A stretch of 64,000 nt of DNA from positions 14,839,224-14,903,223 of the forward strand of contig OW121743.1 in assembly GCA_933228675.1 (NCBI GenBank). The letters are read 5' to 3'. Below are positions 13,687 through 25,200 of the stretch, piece after piece. Position numbers and translations under genes: made by a program. Source of the DNA: Stomorhina lunata (lineage: Eukaryota > Arthropoda > Insecta > Diptera > Rhiniidae). The notes beneath the pieces were generated by a model. That model saw nothing but the letters and a program-made list of their open reading frames with translations. It ran no database searches and was not told where the DNA came from. Numbering within the stretch: the first letter of the stretch is position 1; every line of letters starts with the position of its first letter.

Positions 13687-14014
13687 TTTAGTGTAAATAA
13701 AATTATTTTATTATGAGGAAACTTTTTACATTGTGTTATGAGGAAACTTTAACATTGTATTAGATTCCCTTCTTTACCCTATCTTATTTAGCTTATCTTT
13801 AACTTTAAACAGATTTATAAGGGTTTTTCTGGGAAAAATTACTATGAATTTTTCCCAAAACTATTTTTTGACATTGGCTGTTTTAGCACCAAGCCACAGA
13901 TATAATATTGTCACAAATTTTAAAGTTATCCGCCCCATTGTGCATAGTTCACTACTTTTAATTCTTCCCCTAGTTTTCTAGAATGTTTCTGTTGATGTTG
14001 TTGTTATTCTGTTT
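13687..14014. other. spacer with a short direct repeat and a hairpin
   Basis: TATGAGGAAACTTT occurs twice in a row (about 13712 and 13737). At 13831-13856 GGGAAAAATT and AATTTTTCCC form perfect 10-bp arms around a 6-base loop. No gene is seen. Confidence 0.6.
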
Positions 14015-14459
14015 ATATCTATAAGCAGAGCAACATGTTTCTCGTTTTTGCTATAAAGAATATAGCAACATTCTCTCTCCCTCTCTCTCTCTGTTGCTGT
14101 TAAGTTCAGATAATCTATTTGTACAACGTATGTGCGAGTGTATTCTTGATCATATGAGAATGTACTGGACAATACATGAACTTTCGTAAGCCACATTGTT
14201 AGTGTAATCAATGACAGCAGCTCTTTGTTTACATCTCTAGAAAATGATAGAAACTATCTTCTCTACTATATAAGGACGATGAACGATCATTGTGGAAACA
14301 GTTTTAATTGAGACGCGTATAAGAGAACAGTGTGATTAAGAATATCTGTAAAGTAGTTTGTGAAGTTTGTTTATAGTTTCTGTGAAAGGGTGTTTAAAGT
14401 TATTAACTCTAAAGTTAATAAAAATATAACTTCCACGTTTTTAAAGGAAAAACGTAACA
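14015..14459 (+). mobile_element. LTR-like dispersed sequence, copy 1
   Basis: This stretch aligns in direct orientation with 36826-37208 over about 370 bases. Shared blocks include AGAGCAACATGTTTCTC, a CT microsatellite, TTGTACAACGTATG, TTCTTGATCAT, GCAGCTCTTTGTTTA and TTTTAATTGAGACGCGTATAA. It has the layout of a retroviral-type LTR: a TATA-like CTATATAAGG near 14268, an AATAAA near 14419, and a possible TGTTGCTG...CGTAACA span of about 370 bp (14090-14459). Homology also extends left of 14090, so the LTR boundary is uncertain. No internal domain is nearby, which would fit a solo LTR. It could instead be a non-LTR or DNA-element fragment. Confidence 0.5.
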
Positions 14460-14475
14460 ATATATTATTTAGATA

Positions 14476-14545
14476 ATAATAAAAGTATGCTTTACGAATG
14501 ATTTTTAAATATCTTACATTTCGATCGATATCGAATACGGCGATT
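14476..14545 (-). repeat. subterminal/terminal motif of a dispersed element
   Basis: Read on the minus strand, this 70-base stretch matches 35969-36035. The order is CGCCG, ATTCGATATCGATC, GATATTT, then AGCATACTTTTA. The CGATATCGA part also occurs inverted at 37484-37501. It therefore looks like the end of a transposable element family that the LTR-like sequence also accompanies. Confidence 0.55.
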
Positions 14546-14559
14546 TTTCTTATGAAACA

Positions 14560-14800
14560 AGAAAATTATCAAGAACAGAATGAAGAAAGGAATTAAGAAT
14601 AGAATCAAGAACAATATCAGGAACAGAATCATAAACAAAAATATAAACTTAAGAAATAATATAATCAGAAGAATGGCATCAAGAACAGAATGAAGCATTG
14701 GATTACCAATAGAATAAGCTAAGTCCAGAATAGAGTCAAGAACTGAATCAAAAACAAAATCATGAACTATATTAAGATAAGAATCAAGTACGATATCAAA
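14560..14800 (+). repeat. degenerate 12-bp repeat (AATCAAGAACAG)
   Basis: Diverged copies of AATCAAGAACAG recur with many substitutions. The 157-residue minus-strand open frame over this stretch (14492-14965), rich in Ile, Leu and Phe, is the translation of this repeat and is not taken as a gene. Confidence 0.6.
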
Positions 14801-16394
14801 AGATCTGGAACAGATTGTATAAAGAATTTGAAATGAACTGAAAAGGAAATAGAAAACTCTTGAAAGAAAACTAAAAATGATTAAAATCACATATTGAATA
14901 GAACTCGTACAGACAGACTTAAAGAAACTTTTTGAACCTCTTTGAACTTTTTTCCATATGTTCATTTTGAAAACAATCTGTTCCTAAATGAGTTGCACAA
15001 ATAAGAAAAGAAACCAGCAAAATCCACTTCATGAACTAAGAACTGAGAAAATCAAAGAAAAACTATAGAAAAAAAAGTAATGTTAATGTTTATGATGGGA
15101 CTTGTAAAGAATAGAAAAGAAAAGAAAAAAACATAAGTTTTCAGAACAAAAACTTAAACAATCAGAAAAACAAATAGAAAATGTACATAACGATTGCAAA
15201 TGCTCTTTAGAAGATGGGACTTATTCATGGCAGAAAATTTTCGTTATTTGCTGCAAAAGAGTTTGAAAAGTATTCTCGATATTATGTGTAAAAGGAACAA
15301 AGATTTTTTCGAACTTTAACGCTAATAAGCAACAAATTTTGAGACTAATTGTTCTCATGATTTCTCAGAATTTGGTTGGCCTTCTTGTTTCGCCTAGTTT
15401 GAAACTTTAAAAGTTTTGACTAAAAGGATTTTTTGCTATTTTTAGTTTTTCAATTTCAAAAAAAAAAAAAAAAAATTTAAAAGTACTTTCACGTTTGTTG
15501 AGGGTTTTGTTTTGAGCTGCTTTGTTCTTTTCTGGTGTTGGCAAAAGTCACTTTTAGTGTTTAAGTCAATTTTGGTGCTAGTTTTAAACTCTTTTAGAAA
15601 CTAAAACAACAATTTGTAACAATAAGTAAAGTTAGGCTAGAATAACATCCATATATCCTTTTACACATACACACACTCGCACACAAGCTAATAATAAACC
15701 TCCACTTGCTTTCAAAGTAAGAGTGAGTGTCTGTGTGTGTTTATTTAGTAGCTAAACAAACTGGCTTTGAATTTGTTTTTCCGCTTGAGCCATTTTCCTA
15801 GTGGCTGTATTACAGATACTTAGACTCACTCACGCACACACTTAATCCTTAGCAACCTTTAACAAAGTCATATATTAGAACTAACAACTACTGGCTTGAT
15901 TTTCGCAACTCTTTATCCTGTTTTGTAACCGTATTTCCTTTCATTATTTTCACAATATAAGCAGTACTTCAGACGCAGGCACTTTTCCTCTTTTCCTGGA
16001 ACTAACTTTGTGGAGGGTGTTGAAGAAAAAAATAACATAGAAAAATCCTTCCCACACCAGCAATTAAAAGCTTGATTATAAATTTTTAACTGTTTTAAAG
16101 GAAACTTTTCAAAGTGAGCAAATGTTTTCTTTGTTAAAAAAATTTCAAAGGACCAAAAAAAAAGTGAAGATGTAAAAATCACTTAGTTTGGAAAACATAT
16201 TTTGGACTAGGCATTAGACTTCTTATAAAACTTCATTTTTTATTATCTCTTTATCAGGGCATAGATATCCAGTCTATGACATAAGGGTTTTTTTTAGCCT
16301 AGGCGGCCTAGCGCCTATGCTGCCAGTAGCCGAAGACATTTTGCAATTTTGTTAAATATGACAATCATTGTTTTTGTATAGAAATTAATATTTT
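14801..16394. other. non-repeated AT-rich DNA, no gene seen
   Basis: The stretch contains short CA/TG microsatellites (about 15665-15685 and 15727-15740) and an 18-base A run near 15458. The 89-residue minus frame at 15913-16182 shows no domain or family resemblance. Nothing else is supported. Confidence 0.6.
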
Positions 16395-16545
16395 TATATA
16401 AAAAAAATTTTAAAAGAAATATTTTCCTATAGAAAAACTTTCAAAAGAAATATTTTTCTATAAAAAAATGTTCAAAAGAAAAAAATTTTCTATAGAAAAA
16501 TTTTTAAAAGAAAAAAATTTTCCAAAACGAATGACTATTCGCATT
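16395..16545 (+). repeat. 32-bp palindrome-core repeat, left segment
   Basis: A few diverged units of the TTTTCTATAGAAAA family with linkers such as AAAAGAAA lie here. The array is cut by the Penelope-like remnant and resumes at about 17005. Confidence 0.75.
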
Positions 16546-17004
16546 TGTTCCCAAATCTGTTACATTTATTTATTAATGTAACAGACCAATTTATTGATAA
16601 AAATCCAAAAATTGTTTGCGGAGAAACCAAAATTCCTCGACGCGTTTCGATGGTTGATTAGGCCATCTCTTCAGGAGGATTATCCCCAATTTAGACAGAT
16701 CGAAAACCTCGCATGATTACTTATTTTAGAAACAGAACCTTTCAGAATTATGTTCATAAACCATAAGTAAAAGCGTAGATTATCGACTGAACAAAACACA
16801 AACAATTTTCAGTTTTCATGTTCCTTCGCTTCCCACATTCTTGCTGCAGCCGTCGGCTACCATATGCAGAATGCTTTGAAGAAGGGGGGGGAGGTCAGAT
16901 GTTTAAAGTAAACAGAGGTTTATTTTTATCAAAAAACAACAAAATTGTCGGCATGTAAATATTAAAAACCGACCAATTTATTGATAAAAAGCCAAAAATT
17001 CGAT
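16546..17004 (-). mobile_element. Penelope-like retroelement terminal remnant
   Basis: A 30-base direct repeat with one mismatch flanks this segment (16584-16613 and 16971-17000). It contains a minus-strand hammerhead ribozyme and the CGAAACGCGTCGAGG context typical, as I recall, of Penelope-like element terminal repeats. A 10-bp-arm hairpin (CTGTTACATT/AATGTAACAG, 16557-16584) sits at the edge. No reverse transcriptase or GIY-YIG coding sequence remains. The fragment interrupts the 32-bp array, so it inserted after that array formed, or the array spread around it. Family assignment rests on the ribozyme and flanking text. Confidence 0.6.
16634..16679 (-). ncRNA. hammerhead ribozyme (minimal type I, short stem III)
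   Basis: Read on the minus strand, all conserved parts are present in order. Stem I 5' arm is UCCUC (16679-16675). The core is CUGAAGA (16674-16668). Stem II is GAUGG/CCAUC (16667-16663 with 16653-16649) around a 9-base loop. GAAA follows (16648-16645). A minimal stem III closes as AC/GU around GC. Nucleotide 17 is C (16639), and the stem I 3' arm is GAGGA (16638-16634). Self-cleavage would fall between 16639 and 16638. A very short, self-complementary ACGCGU stem III is typical of ribozymes in Penelope-like elements, which often act as dimers. Every core residue required by the hammerhead consensus is intact; activity is inferred. Confidence 0.8.
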
Positions 17005-18140
17005 TCAAAGAAGTATTTTTCTATAGAAAAATTTAGAAAAGAAAAAATTTTTTTATAGACAAATTTTCAAAAGAAAAAATATAAACAAATTTTCAAAAGA
17101 AAAAATATTTCTGTATAAAAATTTTCAAAAGAACAAATATTTCTATAGAAAAATTTTCAAAAGAAAAAAATTTTCTATAGAAAAATTTTCAAAAGAAAAA
17201 ATTTTCAAATTTTCTATAGAAAAATTTTTAAAAGAAAAAATTTTTCTAAAGAAAAATTTTCAAAAAACGACAAAAATTTTAAAAAGAAAAAAATTTTCAA
17301 AAGAAAAAAATTTTCAAAAGAAAAAACTTTTGTATAGAAAAATTTTCAAAAGAAAAAAAATTTCTATAGAAAATTTTCAAAAAACGAAAAAATTTTCAAA
17401 AGAAAAAATTTTTCTATAGAAAAATTTTCAAAAGAAAAAATTTTTCTATAGAAAAATTTTCAAAAGAAAAAATTTTTCTATAGAAAAATTTTCAAAAGAA
17501 AAAATTTTTGTATAGAAAAATTTTTAAAAGAAAAAATTTTTGTATAAAAAATTTTGAAAAAAAAAATTTTTCTATAGAAAAATTTTCAAAAGAAAAATTT
17601 TTTCTATAGAAAAATTTTCAAAAGAAAAAATTTTTCTATAGAAAAATTTTCAAAAGAAAAAATTTTTCTATAGAAAAATTTTCAAAAGAAAAAAATTTTC
17701 TATAAAAAATTTTCAAAAGAAAAAAATTTTCTATAGAAAAGTTTTCAAAAGAAAAAATTTTTCTATAGAAAAGTTTTCAAACGAAAAAATTTTTCTATAG
17801 AAAAATTTTCCAAAGAAAAAATTTTTCTATAGAAAAATTTTTAAAAGAAAAAATTTTTCTATAGAAATTTTTTTTTTTCAAAAAATAACAAAATAGTCTT
17901 TTTAAAAAAAAATTTTTATAGAAAAATTTTCATAAGAAAAAATTTTTCTACAGAAAAATTTTCACAAGAAAAAATTTTTCTATAGCAAAATTTTCAAAAG
18001 AAAAAAAATTTCAAAAGAAAAAAATTTTCTATAGAAAAATTTTCAAAAGAAAAACTATTATATATAAAAATTTTGTAAGGAAAACATTTTCTATAGAAAA
18101 ATGTTCTTTAGAAATATTTTTATGTAGAAAAATTTTTGAT
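17005..18140 (+). repeat. 32-bp palindrome-core repeat, right segment
   Basis: Units consist of TTTTCTATAGAAAA plus the 18-base linker ATTTTCAAAAGAAAAAAT, a 32-bp period that is regular at about 17402-17700. Units are far more diverged than in satellite A, with truncated copies (about 17260-17330) and substitutions throughout. At 18120-18167 the linker changes to the CGTTAGAAATAT type, after which array A' is regular. Confidence 0.85.
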
Positions 18141-18167
18141 ATAAATATACATATATAAATATTTATA

Positions 18168-21100
18168 TCGTTAGAAATATTTTTCTATAGAAAAATTTTT
18201 GTTAGAAATATTTTTCTATAGAAAAATTTTCGTTAGAAATATTTTTCTATAGAAAAATTTTCGTTAGAAATATTTTTCTATAGAAAAATTTTCGTTAGAA
18301 ATATTTTTCTATAGAAAAATTTTCGTTAGAAATATTTTTCTATAGAAAAATTTTCGTTAGAAATATAGAAAAATTTTCGTTAGAAATATAGAAAAATTTT
18401 CGTTAGAAATATAGAAAAATTTTCGTTAGAAATATTTTTCAATAGAAAAATTTTTGTAAGAAATAGTTTTCTATAGAAAAATTTTAGTTAGAAATATTTT
18501 TCTATAGAAAAATTTTCGTTAGAAATATTTTTCTATAGAAAAATTTTCGTTAGAAATATTTTTCTATAGAAAAATTTTCGTTAGAAATATTTTTCTATAG
18601 AAAAATTTTAGTTAGAAATATTTTTCTATAGAAAAATTTTCGTTAGAAATATTTTTCTATAGAAAAATTTTTGTTAGAAATATTTTTCTATAGAAAAATT
18701 TTCGTTAGAAATATTTTTCAATAGAAAAATTTTTGTAAGAAATAGTTTTCTATAGAAAAATTTTCGTTAGAAATATTTTTCTATAGAAAAATTTTCGTTA
18801 GAAATATTTTTCTATAGAAAAATTTTCGTTAGAAATATTTTTCTATAGAAAAATTTTCGTTAGAAATATTTTTCTATAGAAAAATTTTCGTTAGAAATAT
18901 TTTTCTATAGAAAAATTTTCGTTAGAAATATTTTTCTATAGAAAAATTTTCGTTAGAAATATTTTTCTATAGAAAAATTTTCGTTAGAAATATTTTTCTA
19001 TAGAAAAATTTTCGTTAGAAATATTTTTCTATAGAAAAATTTTCGTTAGAAATATTTTTCTATAGAAAAATTTTCGTTAGAAATATTTTTCTATAGAAAA
19101 ATTTTCGTTAGAAATATTTTTCTATAGAAAAATTTTCGTTAGAAATATTTTTCTATAGAAAAATTTTCGTTAGAAATATTTTTCTATAGAAAAATTTTCG
19201 TTAGAAATATTTTTCTATAGAAAAATTTTCGTTAGAAATATTTTTCTATAGAAAAATTTTCGTTAGAAATATTTTTCTATAGAAAAATTTTCGTTAGAAT
19301 TATTTTTCTATAGAAAAATTTTCGTTAGAAATATTTTTCTATAGAAAAATTTTCATTAGAAATATTTTTCTATAGAAAAATTTTCGTTAGAAATATTTTT
19401 CTATAGAAAAATTTTCGTTAGAAATATTTTTCTATAGAAAAATTTTCATTAGAAATATTTTTCTATACAAAAATTTTCGTTAGAAATATTTTTCTATAGA
19501 AAAATTTTCGTTAGAAATATTTTTCTATAGAAAAATTTTCGTTAGAAATATTTTTCTATACAAAAATTTTCGTTAGAAATATTTTTCTATACAAAAATTT
19601 TCGTTAGAAATATTTTTCTATACAAAAATTTTCGTTAGAAATATTTTTCTATAGAAAAATTTTCGTTAGAAATATTTTTCTATAGAAAAATTTTCGTTAG
19701 AAATATTTTTCTATAGAAAAATTTTCGTTAGAAATATTTTTCTATAGAAAAATTATTGTTAGAAATATTTTTCTATAGAAAAATTTTCGTTAGAAATATT
19801 TTTCTATACAAAAATTTTCGTTAGAAATATTTTTCTATAGAAAAATTTTCGTTAGAAATATTTTTCTATAGAAAAATTTTCGTTAGAAATATTTTTCTAT
19901 AGAAAAATTTTCGTTAGAAATAATTTTCTATAGAAAAATTTTCAGTAGAAATATTTTTCTATAGAAAAATTTTCGTTAGAAATATTTTTCTATAGAAAAA
20001 TTTTCGTTAGAAATATTTTTCTATAGAAAAATTTTCGTTAGAAATATTTTTCTATAGAAAAATTTTCGTTAGAAATATTTTTCTATAGAAAAATTTTCGT
20101 TAGAAATATTTTTCTATAGAAAAATTTTCGTTAGAAATATTTTTCTATAGAAAAATTTTCGTTAGAAATATTTTTCTATAGAAAAATTTTCGTTAGAAAT
20201 ATTTTTCTATAGAAAAATTTTCGTTAGAAATATTTTTCTATAGAAAAATTTTCGTTAGAAATATTTTTCTATAGAAAAATTTTCGTTAGAAATATTTTTC
20301 TATAGAAAAATTTTCGTTAGAAATATTTTTCTATAGAAAAATTTTCGTTAGAAATATTTTTCTATAGAAAAATTTTCGTTAGAAATATTTTTCTATAGAA
20401 AAATTTTCGTTAGAAATATTTTTCTATAGAAAAATTTTCGTTAGAAATATTTTTCTATAGAAAAATTTTCGTTGGAAATATTTTTCTATAGAAAAATTTT
20501 CGTTAGAAATATTTTTCTATAGAAAAATTTTAGTTAGAAATATTTTTCTATAGAAAAATTTTCGTTAGAAATATTTTTCTATAGAAAAATTTTCGTTAGA
20601 AATATTTTTCTATAGAAAAATTTTCGTTAGAAATATTTTTCTATAGAAAAATTTTCGTTAGAAATATTTTTCTATAGAAAAATTTTCGTTAGAAATATTT
20701 TTCTATAGAAAAATTTTCGTTAGAAATATTTTTCTATAGAAAAATTTTCGTTAGAAATATTTTTCTATAGAAAAATTTTCGTTAGAAATATTTTTCTATA
20801 CAAAAATTTTCGTTAGAAATATTTTTCTATAGAAAAATTTTCGTTAGAAATAATTTTCTATAGAAAAATTTTCAGTAGAAATATTTTTCTATAGAAAAAT
20901 TTTCGTTAGAAATATTTTTCTATAGAAAAATTTTCGTTAGAAATATTTTTCTATAGAAAAATTTTCGTTAGAAATATTTTTCTATAGAAAAGTTTTCGTT
21001 AGAAATATTTTTCTATAGAAAAATTTTCGTTAGAAATGTTTTTCTATAGAAAAATTTTCGTTAGAAATGTTTTTCTATAAAAAAATTTTCGTTAGAAATG

Positions 21101-21210
21101 TTTTTCTATAGAAAAATTTTCGTTAGAAATGTTTTTCTATAGAAAAATTTTCGTTAGAAATGTTTTTCTATAGAAAAATTTTCGTTAGAATTATTTTTCT
21201 ATAGAAAAAT
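18168..21210 (-). repeat. 31-bp satellite A', inverted copy of A, about 98 copies
   Basis: The unit is TTTTCTATAGAAAA plus ATTTTCGTTAGAAATAT, the exact reverse complement of satellite A. Three shortened units occur at about 18360-18425. Marker variants show internal duplication. GTAAGAAATAG recurs 279 bp apart (18456 and 18735, nine units). TAATTTTCTA with CAGTAG recurs 930 bp apart (19921 and 20851, thirty units). TATACAAAA variants cluster at 19466-19622. Near the right end TATTT becomes TGTTT in several successive units (about 21035-21165). Confidence 0.97.
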
Positions 21211-22236
21211 ATAAAAATGTAAAGACTGATTTTTTTTATACTTACATACGTGTTGGTAAAACTTTTGTGTTGGTGTTAATTTGGTGTTCACATCAATCAT
21301 TGTCATAGTATACTCCTACTTACAGGTATTCTAAATAACTTTATTTTATAATGTCAGTCTTATATCTTTTTTTTGGGAAATTTGCTTTAAACTATTGGTT
21401 TATATTACATTCAAAAAAGTTTTTAAGGACAGTAAGTCAAATTAATTTTTCCAAAATACTTTTCCAAACTAGACACTCCCAATTCTCAGACAAAAGAAAT
21501 TTCTGCTTCTTAGACAAACAATGGGGCTTAACTTCGACTAGAAATATAAAAGATATTTACATACATATATACTGCGGTATATCCTTGGGGAACAGATTCA
21601 AAAAGGAAATGGTTTTGTTTTGGTTATAATGTGGTAGTAGAAAGGTCTTAAGTAGAATAAGTTTTGATAATGCGTTAAGTACCGTGACCATATAGGGGTA
21701 AGAGTTAATGGATGTAAATATGATAATTTAAGCATTTTGTTGCATAAACGTAAAAATTCTTTTGGGGTAAAACTGTTCAGATATGTAAGAAAACTTTATT
21801 ATACATACGATAATTACAAAATTTTGTATATCATATTCAAATTCTTTTTCAAAAATTGTCATATTCCTCTTTGTCATAAAAGTCTTTAATACAAGAACAT
21901 CTTTTTAAATATTATTTTCCAATGACAGGTTTTTTGACATTTTTAATATATCTTAAACAAAATATCTTTAAAAAAATATCTGTTTCTGCAAAATATATTT
22001 TTTCAATATTTTTTTCATATTTAAAAATTGCAGGTTTCATTGTTACTTATATCAAGACACTTTACCTTTTGACTTTTATTAGAACAAATTGCTAAGAAAA
22101 CTTAACACATTTTTTCTAACACATAAGAGATATTGAAAGCAAAAAACATTTGTTGGTCATTCAATCAAGAATTTTATTATTTGTTACAAATATAAGAAGA
22201 AATATCAAATGAAATAGAAAAAAAAAACTATAAACA
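21211..22236. other. non-repeated AT-rich DNA, no gene seen
   Basis: The 92-residue frame at 21351-21629 has no recognisable domain. No RNA gene or other feature is supported. Confidence 0.6.
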
Positions 22237-25200
22237 AGACATAGATTAAGACTAAGACATAGACTGAGACATAGACTTAGTCATAGGCTAAGACATAGAC
22301 TAAGACATAGACTAAGACATAGACTAAGACATAGACTAAGACATAGACTAAGACATAGACTAAGACATAGACTAAGACATAGACTAAGACATAGACTAAG
22401 ACATAGACTAAGACATAGACTAAGACATAGACTAAGACATAGACTAAGACATAGACTAAGACATAGACTAAGACATAGACTAAGACATAGACTAAGACAT
22501 AGACTAAGACATAGACTAAGACATAGACTTAGACATAGACTAAGGCATAGACTAAGACATAGACTAAGACATAGACTAAGACATAGACTAAGACATAGAC
22601 TAAGACATAGACTAAGACATAAACTAAGACATAGACTAAGAAATAGACTAAGACATAGACTAAGACATAGACTAAGACATAGACTAAGATATAGACTAAG
22701 ACATAGACTAAGACATAGACTAAGACATAGACTAAGACATAGACTAAGACATAAACTAAGACATAGACTAAGACATAGACTAAGACATAGACTAAGACTT
22801 AGACTAAGACATAGACTAAGACATAGACTAAGACATAGACGAAGACATAGACTAAGACATAGACTAAGATATAGAGTAAGACATAGACTAAGACAAAGAC
22901 TAAGACATAGACTAAGACATAGACTAAGATATAGACTAAGATATAGACTAAGACATAGACTAAGACATAGACTAAGACATAGACTAAGACATAGACTAAG
23001 ACATAGACTAAGACATAGACTAAGACATAGACTAAGACATAGACTAAGACATAGACTAAGACATAGACTAAGACATAGACTAAGACATAGACTAAGACAT
23101 AGACTAAGACATAGACTAAGACATAGACTAAGACATAGACTAAGACATAGACTAAGACATAGACTAAGACATAGACTAAGACATAGACTAAGACATAGAC
23201 TAAGACATAGACTAAGACATAGACTAAGACATAGACTAAGACATAGACTAAGACATAGACTTAGACATAGACTAAGGCATAGACTAAGACATAGACTAAG
23301 ACATAGACTAAGACATAGACTAAGACATAGACTAAGACATAGACTAAGACATAAACTAAGACATAGACTAAGAAATAGACTAAGACATAGACTAAGACAT
23401 AGACTAAGACATAGACTAAGATATAGACTAAGACATAGACTAAGACATAGACTAAGACATAGACTAAGACATAGACTAAGACATAAACTAAGACATAGAC
23501 TAAGACATAGACTAAGACATAGACTAAGACTTAGACTAAGACATAGACTAAGACATAGACTAAGACATAGATGAAGACATAGACTAAGACATAGACTAAG
23601 ACATAGAGTAAGACATAGACTAAGACAAAGACTAAGACATAGACTAAGACATAGACTAAGATATAGACTAAGATATAGACTAAGACATAGACTAAGACAT
23701 AGACTAAGACATAGACTAAGACATAGACTAAGACATAGACTAAGACATAGACTAAGACATAGACTAAGACATAGACTAAGACATAGACTAAGACATAGAC
23801 TAAGACATAGACTAAGACATAGACTAAGACATAGACTAAGACATAGACTAAGACATAGACTAAGACATAGACTAAGACATAGACTAAGACATAGACTAAG
23901 ACATAGACTAAGACATAGACTAAGACATAGACTAAGACATAGACTAAGACATAGACTAAGACATAGACTAAGACATAGACTAAAACATAGACTAAGACAT
24001 AGACTAAGACATAGACTAAGACATAGAGTAAGACATAGACTAAGACAAAGACTAAGACATAGACTAAGATATAGACTAAGATATAGACTAAGACATAGAC
24101 TAAGACATAGATTAAGACATAGATTAAGACATAGACTAAGATATAGGCTAAGACATAGACTAAGACATAGACTAAGACATAGACTAAGACAAAGATTAAG
24201 ACATAGACTAAGACATAGGCTAAGACATAGACTAAGACATAGACTAAGACATAGACTAAGACATAGGCTAAGACATAGACTAAGACATAGATTAAGACAT
24301 AGACTAAGACATAGACTAAGACATAGACTAAGACATAGACTAAGACATAGACTAAGACATAGACTAAGACATAGACTAAGACATAGACTAAGACATAGAC
24401 TAAGACATAGACTAAGACATAGACTAAGACATAGACTAAGACATAGACTAAGACATAGACTAAAACATAGACTAAGACATAGACTAAGACATAGACTAAG
24501 ACATAGACTAAGACATAGACTAAGACATAGACTAAGACATAGACTAAGACATAGACTAAGACATAGACTAAGACATAGACTAAGACATAGACTAAGACAT
24601 AGACTAAGACATAGACTAAGACATTGACTAAGACATAGACTAAGACATAGACTAAGACATAGACTAAGACATAGACTAAGACATAGACTAAGACATAGAC
24701 TAAGACATAGACTAAGACATAGACTAAGACATAGACTAAGACATAGACTAAAACATACACTAAGACATAGACTAAGACATAGACTAAGACATAGACTAAG
24801 ACATAGACTAAGACATAAACTAAGACATAGACTAAGACATAGACTAAGACATAGACTAAGACATAGACTAAGACATAGACTAAGACATAGACTAAGACAT
24901 AGTCTAAGACATAGACTAAGACATAGACTAAGACATAGACTAAGACATAGACTAAGACATAGACTAAGACATAGACTAAGACATAGACTAAGACATAGAC
25001 TAAGACATAGACTAAGACATAGACTAAGACATAGACTAAGACATAGACTAAGACATAGACTAAGACATAGACTAAAACATACACTAAGACATAGACTAAG
25101 ACATAGACTAAGACATAGACTAAGACATAGACTAAGACATAAACTAAGACATAGACTAAGACATAGACTAAGACATAGACTAAGACATAGACTAAGACAT

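Noticed and set aside
14492..14965. A 157-codon minus-strand frame resembling a multi-pass membrane protein
   Set aside because: It overlies a degenerate 12-bp repeat (AATCAAGAACAG), whose reverse complement naturally gives Leu, Ile and Phe.
1..21210. Simple large inverted duplication explaining A/A' and B/B'
   Set aside because: Non-repeated flanks such as 2863-4429 and 13687-16394 show no inverted match by eye, and the spacings differ. Only the satellites are mirrored.
23531..25084. A 517-codon Tyr-Val-Leu frame resembling a membrane protein
   Set aside because: It is the translation of a 12-bp satellite; variants fall without regard to codon position.
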